A program made the translations under genes and the position numbers. 35,879 nt of DNA, from the NCBI GenBank assembly GCA_016764855.1, contig JAESRB010000112.1:1-35879 (forward strand), read 5' to 3'. Source of the DNA: Emcibacter sp. (lineage in GTDB: Bacteria > Pseudomonadota > Alphaproteobacteria > Sphingomonadales > Emcibacteraceae). This document shows positions 28,294 to 35,879 of the stretch, in pieces (positions within the stretch are counted from its first letter, which is position 1; each line of letters starts with the position of its first letter). The notes beneath the pieces were generated by a model. It was given only the letters and a program-made list of their open reading frames with translations. It made no database searches and was not told the origin of the DNA.

Positions 28294-29838
28294 ATGTCGC
28301 TTAATATTACTCGCCTTACAGCCACACAACGTGACACGCTGGCATTGCGAGATGAAAGAGTTCGTTATAGTTGGAATGAGTTAAACCCTGTTATGAATAG
28401 GGCTATCAATGCCTTGTTAGCTCTTGATTATGATGACCGTCGTATTGCGGTCTATGCCAATAACAGTGCGGAGACCGTGATCGCCTATATTGCGGCCTTC
28501 CATGCTGGTGTCTCCAGCGTTCCGGCAAGCTATCACCTTACAGCCGTGGAGATTGCATATATCCTTGAAAATTCGGGGGCAAAAGCTCTTTTCGTTAGCC
28601 CGGAAACAGCAGAGGCCGGCGTAGAGGCCGCACGATTGGCCGGAATAGATACGGTGATTGGCTGGCGTTGTGCACCGGACGACAGAATTATTCCATGGGA
28701 AGACTGGATTGCAGCGGCATCTGAGGAAGAGCCGCCGACAGACATGCCTTCACAGCCTCAATTACATTATACATCCGGTACGACCGGAACACCAAAGGGG
28801 ACAGAAACGCCCCCGACTATGTTCCCGGCAGCATCAACGATTGAAGATATGATCGATCAGATGAGGGCGCGGGTTGAATTAATACCAGCTGGTCTGGGGT
28901 TAGTGGTGGGTCCGTTGTATCATACGGGACCGCTGACGACGGTACGGAGCCTTCTAGGGGGGGCAGGGGTTGTTGTAATGTCTTCTTTCGATGGAGAAAA
29001 AGTTCTTGCGGCAATTGAGAAATATCAAATAGCCAATTGTGTCATGGTGCCGACGCATTTTCAACGACTGTTGGCGCTTCCGAAAGATGTTCAGAATAAA
29101 TATGATGTGTCGAGCATGAAGCGTCTGGCTCATACCGGGGCCTCCTGTCCTCGGGAAGTAAAAAAAGCCATGATTGACTGGTTTGGTCCTGTGTTGATCG
29201 AAGGATACGGCGGGACGGAATCAGGTTCTGTCGTGATGATTAATTCAGAGGATTGGCTGAAAAAACCGGGTTCTGTAGGTAAGGCAATTCCACCTTTTGA
29301 AGTGATTGTCGTGGCAGAAGACGGTAAATACCTTGGGGCAAATGATATCGGTCAATTGTATTTTCGGGACGCGACAGGCCGGGGAATTATCTATCATAAT
29401 GACCCGGAAAAAACGGCTGCTTCTCATATTGAACCGGGCGTATTTACGCTGGGAGAAATGGGCTATCTGGACGACGATGGATTTGTTTTTATCACGGACC
29501 GGGTGTCAGATATGATCGTCAGCGGTGGGGTGAATATTTACCCTGCGGAGTCCGAACATGTGCTGTTAACCCACCCGGATGTTAGCGATGTTGCTGTTAT
29601 TGGGGTTCCCAATACGGACATGGGGGAGGAAGTCAAAGCTCTTGTTATTCCAACAGATCCTGAAAATTTACCTGATATTGAAGACCTGAATAATCATTGC
29701 CGGAAATCTTTGGCAGGATACAAATGCCCACGGTCCTATGATTTTGTCGAGGACATAGGACGCAACACTATGGGTAAGGTCAATAAACGTGCTTTACGGC
29801 AAAAATTTTGGTCCGGGGAACGTACGATAGGTGGGTAA
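28294..29838 (+). CDS. AMP-binding acyl-CoA synthetase/ligase
   Basis: LHYTSGTTGTPKGTETPP, IEGYGGTESG, GYLDDDGFVFITDRVSDMIVSGGVNIYPAESEHVLLTHPDVSDVAVIGVP, NTMGKVNKRALR. Confidence 0.92.
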   Translation: MSLNITRLTATQRDTLALRDERVRYSWNELNPVMNRAINALLALDYDDRRIAVYANNSAETVIAYIAAFHAGVSSVPASYHLTAVEIAYILENSGAKALFVSPETAEAGVEAARLAGIDTVIGWRCAPDDRIIPWEDWIAAASEEEPPTDMPSQPQLHYTSGTTGTPKGTETPPTMFPAASTIEDMIDQMRARVELIPAGLGLVVGPLYHTGPLTTVRSLLGGAGVVVMSSFDGEKVLAAIEKYQIANCVMVPTHFQRLLALPKDVQNKYDVSSMKRLAHTGASCPREVKKAMIDWFGPVLIEGYGGTESGSVVMINSEDWLKKPGSVGKAIPPFEVIVVAEDGKYLGANDIGQLYFRDATGRGIIYHNDPEKTAASHIEPGVFTLGEMGYLDDDGFVFITDRVSDMIVSGGVNIYPAESEHVLLTHPDVSDVAVIGVPNTDMGEEVKALVIPTDPENLPDIEDLNNHCRKSLAGYKCPRSYDFVEDIGRNTMGKVNKRALRQKFWSGERTIGG

Positions 29839-29917
29839 AAATATCACACAATATTAAAAACTGCCCTAATGTGTAAGTTTCATCTTTATATGACGCAAAT
29901 TTGCTTGACATTGCCCA

Positions 29918-29972
29918 AAATTGCACCAATATGCAGATATAATAAAATTGCATTAAGATGCAAAAATATAAT
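29918..29972. repeat. Direct repeat with TGCA-N6-TGCA cores upstream of the TonB receptor
   Basis: aaattgcaccaatatgcagatataat and aaattgcattaagatgcaaaaatataat; TGCA at 29922, 29932, 29949, 29959. Confidence 0.7.
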
Positions 29973-30085
29973 GCTTTGGCATTCCATGAATACGGAGCTG
30001 TCAAATCATAAATAAGCGATAACGATGATGGGCATAAGCCAAAAAAATATCGTTATTAATTTTTAAATGTAAGGGAGAATTATGA

Positions 30086-32509
30086 ATGAATAACCATTTA
30101 ATTTCTAAACATACTCGTAAAGGCTTGCTGGCAATGACAGCTCTCTGTGCGGGGGGCATGATGGCCCATTCAAATGTTGCGATGGCAGCTGACGATGCAG
30201 GGGCTACGGTCCTTGATGAGATCGTTGTAATGGCACAGCGTAAGTCTGAATCACTGCAGAAAGTACCAGTTTCTATTGTTGCTATTGGCGGTGCCGATCT
30301 TAAAGCAGCTGGCGGTCTTTCTCTGGAAGGCCTTAATAACATGATCCCTAACGTTGTTATCGAGCATGTTAGCCTGTTCCCGCGGGCGGCGGCTCTTTCC
30401 ATGCGTGGTGTGGGTTATGCTGGTGTTGAAAGTTATGCTGATCCAGAAGTCGCTGTTTATATCAATGGTGTTTATCAGGCCCGTAACAGTATGGCTTTGG
30501 GGAGTGCGCTTGATGTTGCTGCCGTAGAAGTACTACGTGGTCCACAGGGTACATTGTATGGTCGGAATGCTTTCGCTGGTGCGATTTCTCTTCGTACAAA
30601 TCGTCCAGAAATGGATAATTTTACGGCTTCAGCAAGTGCGACGATTGGTAATTATGGACGTCAGGATTTTGATCTCATTACCAATATTCCGCTTTTAGAA
30701 GGTAAAGTAGCTGGTCGCGTTGCGATGCGGGTACATAACTTTGATGGCTATTATAAAAATAATGGTATCGTTGATGAATTGGGTACGATTGACCAAACAT
30801 TATTGGGTGATTCATACGGTGGCGAAAGCAATCTTTATGTGCGTCCAAGTTTGCGTTTTACGCCAAATGACGCATGGGATATCACGTTCTTTGGTGAAAT
30901 CTATCGTGATCGCAGCGAAGCAACGCCTACTGTGTTGGGGCCTCTTGATGGTAACCTTCTGGCGGCAATTGGTGTAGCTGGATCAAATCCGTTTGGTGAC
31001 CCTCGGTTTGGTGATGCGGGTGACGGAAGTGATCCCCATGTAGGTGGTTTTAGCATTGGCGAACGTCCTGCTAATGTTGATACATATACCCTGACGAATG
31101 AGACTACATATACGACAGATTCAGGTACATTTGTGGGTATTTTCAATTATCAGCATACTAAAGAAGAAAACTGGACCGATACAGACGGTGCAAATATCAA
31201 TGCTTTTGTTTCTGCACGTTGGCAAACATATGAAGCTTATTCAGCTGAATTGCAATATATTACAACGATCTCCGATAATCTGGACGTGACGGCAGGCCTG
31301 TTCTATTTGCAGGATGAGTATCATACAAGCCAGTTGAGCTTTACTGATTTTTCTGCACCTTTTGTCGCGGATTTCACGCCTTTCTCTGTGGACCCTTCCT
31401 ATACCAATAATACGGGTAAGCGGAAATCCTGGGCGGTTTATGCGCAAATGGAATATCATCTGACAGATCAATTGAGCTTGGTTGCTGGTGGACGTTATTC
31501 TTATGAAAAGAAATATAATGTCATGGGCGAAGCTGGTAAATTGAGTGCGGCTGGAATTTCGCCGACAGTCGATTTTAGTCAGCATATCTTTAGTTCAGTA
31601 CCGGGTGTTGTTTTTGGAGCAGTTGAAAATGATTGGGATAATTTCTCCCCTCGTGTTGGCGTAAATTACGAAGCTAATGACGATGTTTTCTTGTTCGCAT
31701 TTTGGCAGCGGGCTTATAAATCCGGTGGATTTAATGCAAGATCACCTGACCAGGTAGCTTTTGAAACACCTTTTGGTGAAGAAAAAGTTGATAACTTTGA
31801 AATCGGAATGAAAAGTGAGTGGATGGACGGTAAACTCCGTGTGAACGTCAATGCTTTCTATAGTCAGTTTGATGGGCTGCAACGTAGTTTGGTTATCCCT
31901 TCGAGCAGTTCAGGTTCTGGTGTAACGACAAATACAACAAATGTTGCTGATTTGACCAGTTATGGACTTGAGGCGGAAATTACAGCTTTGGTTGGAGATG
32001 ATTTATCCGTTTTTGCCAATATTGGTTGGAATAAAGCCTATTACACATCTTACTGTGCGGATCTTGATGGTGCCGGTGCAACTTCTGCTCCAGCAACCGG
32101 AGAGACTGTTTGTGGTACTATCACGCAGGTTGGTGCAAGTTTCATCGTACCAACGGATCATTCTGACCTTGTGCCATTGCGCGCACCACGTTGGGATATC
32201 ACAACTGGTTTCAATCAAGACTTCGATGTTGAAGGTGGTTTGATTACGTGGACGGGGCGTGCAACGTACCGCAGTAGCTCATTTGTTAGCCTGCTGAACG
32301 GAAAATACTCTTTCCGTAAATCAATGCTGACCCTTGATACTAATGTGACATGGACACCGGATAACGGAAATTATTATGTTACACTGTGGGGCAATAATCT
32401 GACCAATGAAATACGGTCATTAAATTATCTGCCTATATCAACATTGTTCAGTGCGCAAAACCCAAGTGAGCCACGTACATATGGCATCACAGTTGGTGTG
32501 AATTTCTAA
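30086..32509 (+). CDS. TonB-dependent receptor
   Basis: 807 aa: LDEIVVMAQRKSESLQKVPVSIVAIGGADLKAAGG, VEVLRGPQGTLYGRNAFAGAISLRTNRP, C-terminus EPRTYGITVGVNF. Confidence 0.95.
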   Translation: MNNHLISKHTRKGLLAMTALCAGGMMAHSNVAMAADDAGATVLDEIVVMAQRKSESLQKVPVSIVAIGGADLKAAGGLSLEGLNNMIPNVVIEHVSLFPRAAALSMRGVGYAGVESYADPEVAVYINGVYQARNSMALGSALDVAAVEVLRGPQGTLYGRNAFAGAISLRTNRPEMDNFTASASATIGNYGRQDFDLITNIPLLEGKVAGRVAMRVHNFDGYYKNNGIVDELGTIDQTLLGDSYGGESNLYVRPSLRFTPNDAWDITFFGEIYRDRSEATPTVLGPLDGNLLAAIGVAGSNPFGDPRFGDAGDGSDPHVGGFSIGERPANVDTYTLTNETTYTTDSGTFVGIFNYQHTKEENWTDTDGANINAFVSARWQTYEAYSAELQYITTISDNLDVTAGLFYLQDEYHTSQLSFTDFSAPFVADFTPFSVDPSYTNNTGKRKSWAVYAQMEYHLTDQLSLVAGGRYSYEKKYNVMGEAGKLSAAGISPTVDFSQHIFSSVPGVVFGAVENDWDNFSPRVGVNYEANDDVFLFAFWQRAYKSGGFNARSPDQVAFETPFGEEKVDNFEIGMKSEWMDGKLRVNVNAFYSQFDGLQRSLVIPSSSSGSGVTTNTTNVADLTSYGLEAEITALVGDDLSVFANIGWNKAYYTSYCADLDGAGATSAPATGETVCGTITQVGASFIVPTDHSDLVPLRAPRWDITTGFNQDFDVEGGLITWTGRATYRSSSFVSLLNGKYSFRKSMLTLDTNVTWTPDNGNYYVTLWGNNLTNEIRSLNYLPISTLFSAQNPSEPRTYGITVGVNF

Positions 32510-32533
32510 ATAACATTAGAGATAAGATTGTTA

Positions 32534-32575
32534 TGTACCAGGGGGCATTTTTGTCGCCTGGTACATCGCTTTTTC
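32534..32575 (+). terminator. Rho-independent terminator after the TonB receptor
   Basis: tgtaccagg (32534-32542) / cctggtaca (32557-32565) followed by tcgcttttt. Confidence 0.7.
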
Positions 32576-32614
32576 CCAAGGACAAATTTTTTGACATTTG
32601 AAAAATACATAGTG

Positions 32615-32627
32615 GTCAAAATTTGAC
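32615..32627. promoter_or_regulatory. Operator-like palindrome upstream of the PQQ dehydrogenase gene
   Basis: gtcaaa-a-tttgac, perfect inverted repeat about 50 bp upstream of the ATG at 32680. Confidence 0.4.
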
Positions 32628-32679
32628 AATTACAGCCTCACAACAGTGTATCTCAGGAATATGAAGGATATATAGACAG

Positions 32680-34770
32680 ATGATAAAAAAATACAGCGTT
32701 GGATTTTTAACAACTATTCTCGCCCTTTTCGTTGGATTTTTTAGCATATCCGGATGCTCTGAATCCAAAGAAGCCGTTAAGGTCGCCGAAGTTGTCGAGG
32801 ATGACGGAGCCGACTGGCCCAGTTTTGGCAGAACCTATAAAGAAGATCATTATAGCCCGCTGACAGAGATTAATGATCAAAACCTTGATCGTCTCGGATT
32901 GGCATGGTCATTTGATCTGCCGGTTTCTCAGAGCGGCATTAGCGCACCATTGGCGATTGATGGTGTGCTTTATTTTGCGGTTGGTCATAGCGTGATCCAT
33001 GCCATGGAAGCCACCACAGGAAAGCTGTTGTGGGAATATGACCCCAAGGTTTTTGATGTGGCAGGTAAGAAAATGCGGGCCGGCTGGGGCGTGCGCGGGA
33101 TTGCCTATTCAAAAGGTAAGATCTTTACCGCGACCCTTGATGGTCGTCTGATCGCACTTGAGGCCGCGACGGGTAAATTAATATGGTCTGCAATGACAGT
33201 TGATCCTGAGGATGGGCGCTATATTACGGGCGCACCATGGATCATGAAAGATAAAGTCATCATTGGTCATGGCGGTGCAGATTATGCGCCTATTCGAGGC
33301 TACGTCACGGCATATGATGAAAATACGGGTGAGCAGGCATGGCGTTTTTATACGGTGCCGGGTAATCCCGCGGATGGTTTCGAGAATGATGCTATGGAAA
33401 TGGCGGCGAAGACCTGGAACGGTGAATGGTGGAAATTTGGCGGTGGTGGTACTGTCTGGAATGCCATGACTTATGATGCGGAATATAACCGTATTTATAT
33501 TGGTACAGGTAACGGTGCGCCGTGGAACCAGAAAATCCGTAGCCCAGAAGGCGGCGATAATTTGTTCTTATGTTCGGTGGTAGCACTTGATGCGGATACC
33601 GGGGAATATGTCTGGCATTATCAAATTAATCCGGGCGAAACATGGGATTTCAATGCTGCTATGGATATGCAGTTGACGGACCTGACCATTGATGGCCAAC
33701 GCCGATCCGTTCTTATGACAGCCCCGAAAAACGGTTTTTTCTATGTGATTGACCGTAAAGACGGCAAACTTATTTCAGCAGAGAAATTCGCCAAGGCCAA
33801 TTGGGCAGAGCGTATTGATCTGGAAACAGGTCGTCCTGTTGAAAATCCGGCAGCACGTTATCCGGTAGGAACGGCCTATCTGATGTTCCCTTCCGCTTGG
33901 GGTGCTCATGGTGTTGAGCCCATGTCCTATAATCCCAATACAGGTTTGGTTTATCTTCCAGCGCGGGATTTGGGTAATCTCTATGCCAATGCTTCTGATC
34001 TGAAGAATTGGGATTTCAAGCCAGATATGGTTTTAAATGTGGGACTTGGTGCTGCGCCTAAGGGGCAGGGTCAAAAGGTTCCTCCTGGAAAGGGGTGGCT
34101 TGCCGCATGGAATCCTGTTGAGCAAAAAGAAGTATGGCGTGTTGATATGGGACTTAAGACCCATAATGGCGGCACCATGACCACAGCGGGTAACCTGGTG
34201 GTTCAAGGACAGGCTACGGGTGAGCTGAGTATTTATACTGCTGATACCGGTAAGAAAATCTGGTCCTTTGATGCTCAAAACGGAATTATGGCCCAGCCGA
34301 TTACCTATCTGGCCGATGGAAAACAATATATCAGCCTTCTGGTTGGTTCCCGTGCGTCATCTCATAAGGGTAATGGCAAGCCGTGGAATTATTATACCCA
34401 AAAACGTCGGCTTTTGACGTTTGCTCTGGATGCCAAAGCTGAATTGCCCCCGGTTGAGGAAATTGACCTGCCTATTCTGGACGATGCAGAATTCGTGGTT
34501 GATGATGAGAAAGCCTTGCTGGGCGTAAAGGTATTCCACAGGAATTGCTTTGTCTGTCACGGCGCACGTTTGAACTCCGGCGGGGCGGCACCTGATTTGA
34601 TCCGTTCGCTGATCCCCACAGATATCGACCTTTTGGTCGAGGTATTGAACGAGGGATCACAGAGGGAAAATGGCATGCCGCAATTCGAGGAAATGCCCAT
34701 GTCCGAGATCGAAGGCCTGCAACATTATATTCGTAAGACCGCACGTCAACGCCTGAAAAGTAAAAACTGA
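32680..34770 (+). CDS. PQQ-dependent quinohemoprotein alcohol dehydrogenase (methanol/ethanol family) with C-terminal cytochrome c domain; putative lipoprotein
   Basis: DWPSFGRTYKEDHYSPLTEINDQNLDRLGLAWSFDLP, beta-propeller repeats, WDFNAAMDMQLTDLTIDGQRRSVLMTAPKNGFFYVIDRKDGKL, heme motif CFVCH with later NGMPQF; N-terminus FFSISGCSES fits a lipobox. Confidence 0.92.
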   Translation: MIKKYSVGFLTTILALFVGFFSISGCSESKEAVKVAEVVEDDGADWPSFGRTYKEDHYSPLTEINDQNLDRLGLAWSFDLPVSQSGISAPLAIDGVLYFAVGHSVIHAMEATTGKLLWEYDPKVFDVAGKKMRAGWGVRGIAYSKGKIFTATLDGRLIALEAATGKLIWSAMTVDPEDGRYITGAPWIMKDKVIIGHGGADYAPIRGYVTAYDENTGEQAWRFYTVPGNPADGFENDAMEMAAKTWNGEWWKFGGGGTVWNAMTYDAEYNRIYIGTGNGAPWNQKIRSPEGGDNLFLCSVVALDADTGEYVWHYQINPGETWDFNAAMDMQLTDLTIDGQRRSVLMTAPKNGFFYVIDRKDGKLISAEKFAKANWAERIDLETGRPVENPAARYPVGTAYLMFPSAWGAHGVEPMSYNPNTGLVYLPARDLGNLYANASDLKNWDFKPDMVLNVGLGAAPKGQGQKVPPGKGWLAAWNPVEQKEVWRVDMGLKTHNGGTMTTAGNLVVQGQATGELSIYTADTGKKIWSFDAQNGIMAQPITYLADGKQYISLLVGSRASSHKGNGKPWNYYTQKRRLLTFALDAKAELPPVEEIDLPILDDAEFVVDDEKALLGVKVFHRNCFVCHGARLNSGGAAPDLIRSLIPTDIDLLVEVLNEGSQRENGMPQFEEMPMSEIEGLQHYIRKTARQRLKSKN

Positions 34771-34792
34771 AACTGAAAAGTAGAATGTCAAA

Positions 34793-34817
34793 GCCCCGGT
34801 TTTAATAAAGCCGGGGC
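34793..34817 (+). terminator. Hairpin after the PQQ dehydrogenase gene (weak terminator candidate)
   Basis: gccccgg (34793-34799) / ccggggc (34811-34817); no T tract. Confidence 0.4.
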
Positions 34818-34924
34818 CTGCGACGTATTTATCTAAAGCAAGACTCTCCATGTCTGGCTGCCGGTACATCTGTGCCTGCGGGGCTGAAGTCATGGATTGC
34901 TCACAAAGATTCAAGAGAAGAGAT

Positions 34925-35879
34925 ATGAAGATCAACGATGTTACCGATTATGGGATTGATGGCAGTATTGCTGTTGTTACACTGAATTCACCACCGGTAA
35001 ATGCGCTGTCTGCATTGGTGCGGTCAGGTATTTATACTTCCTTTGAAAAGGCGATTGCCGATGAGGACGTGAAGGCAATTGTTCTGATTTGTGAGGGGAG
35101 AACATTTTTCGCCGGGGCCGATATCAAGGAATTTGGTAAGGGTCCGGTCAAGCCTATCCTGCAAGAAGTTCAGGCCATTGTTGAAAGTTCTCCGAAACCT
35201 GTAATCGCGGCCATGCATGGCACGGCCCTTGGCGGCGGTTTGGAACTGGCTCTTGTCGCCCATTACCGTGTGGCCGTGGCATCCGCAAAATGTGGCTTGC
35301 CAGAGGTAAAGCTGGGGCTTTTGCCAGGAGCAGGCGGGACGCAGAGACTTCCCCGTATTGTTGGTGTTCAAAAAGCATTGGAAATGGTCACAAGTGGCGA
35401 ACATGTCTCTGGACCAGATGCGCTGGAAGCAGGTCTGTTTGATGAATTGATAGAGGAAGGTAACTTACGCCAAGGGGCTATCGACTTTGCCAATCGGGTT
35501 TTATCAGAAAACCGTCCGCTCAGAAAAATACGGGACCAGAATGAAAAGATGGAAGCCGCGCGGGATAATCCAGAAATTTTCGCAGCATTCCGTAAAGCCA
35601 AAGCCCGTAAATTCAGAGGGTTTCTGGCGCCGGAATATAATATCCGATGTATCGAAGCCGCTGTAAGTATGCCTTTTGACGAAGGTGTGGTTTATGAGCG
35701 CAGCTTGTTTGTGGAATTGATGGAAGATTCTCAATCTACGGCGCAGCGTCATGTATTCTTTGCTGAACGTCAGGTGGCAAAAATTGATGATATTCCCAAA
35801 GATACGCCCAAATTAGACATTGCCCGAGTTGGTGTCATTGGTGCGGGAACCATGGGCGGTGGTATCGCCATGAATTTCC
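34925..35879 (+). CDS. Enoyl-CoA hydratase/3-hydroxyacyl-CoA dehydrogenase (FadB/FadJ-like), truncated by window end
   Basis: Open frame with no stop in the window (missing from ORF track): [75 protein letters not shown], then [20 protein letters not shown] (NAD-binding). Confidence 0.92.
   Translation, partial: MKINDVTDYGIDGSIAVVTLNSPPVNALSALVRSGIYTSFEKAIADEDVKAIVLICEGRTFFAGADIKEFGKGPVKPILQEVQAIVESSPKPVIAAMHGTALGGGLELALVAHYRVAVASAKCGLPEVKLGLLPGAGGTQRLPRIVGVQKALEMVTSGEHVSGPDALEAGLFDELIEEGNLRQGAIDFANRVLSENRPLRKIRDQNEKMEAARDNPEIFAAFRKAKARKFRGFLAPEYNIRCIEAAVSMPFDEGVVYERSLFVELMEDSQSTAQRHVFFAERQVAKIDDIPKDTPKLDIARVGVIGAGTMGGGIAMNF

Noticed and set aside
29905-29943. TTGACA (29905) and TATAAT (29938) as a sigma70 promoter
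   Set aside because: Spacer is 27 bp, far from about 17 bp; kept only as part of the repeat observation.
1-35879. CRISPR arrays, tRNA/rRNA genes, transposases or prophage genes
   Set aside because: None seen by reading: no regularly spaced repeat-spacer pattern, no tRNA/rRNA-like segment noticed and no transposase, integrase or phage protein among the ORFs.

Overview
The window looks like a contiguous ~36 kb piece of a chromosome from a Gram-negative bacterium. The many TonB-dependent receptors and the CrbS/ActP-type genes suggest an alphaproteobacterium, but that is inference. It has three functional blocks. (1) About 1-12.4 kb is an acetate block: a partial TonB receptor, a DcaP-like porin, acetyl-CoA synthetase (acs), a LuxR-type response regulator, a CrbS-like transporter/PAS/histidine kinase/REC hybrid, a small orphan membrane protein, and an ActP-like symporter with its DUF4212 subunit. 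(2) About 12.7-23.4 kb is a cobalamin block: a cobalamin riboswitch, a BtuB-like receptor, a BtuF-like binding protein and late-stage B12 genes in two convergent arms (cbiB, cobD/cobC, cobO, cobQ versus bluB, cobC-like phosphatase, cobS, cobT, cobU). (3) About 23.7-35.9 kb is a catabolic block: an ACAD10/11-like kinase, SDR, ACAD11-like acyl-CoA dehydrogenase, MFS transporter, acyl-CoA ligase, TonB receptor, a putative lipoprotein PQQ quinohemoprotein dehydrogenase and a partial FadB/FadJ-like enzyme. The two observations most worth following up are: (a) the acs reading frame is interrupted by an in-frame TGA exactly where Acs proteins have a Trp, followed immediately by an in-frame ATG; (b) the catabolic block separates the two halves of the ACAD10/11 fusion into two genes around an SDR, with a ligase, and resembles the Lva 4-hydroxyacid phosphorylation/elimination pathway but is paired with an outer-membrane receptor and a PQQ dehydrogenase. 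All calls are from reading the sequence; no database search was run.
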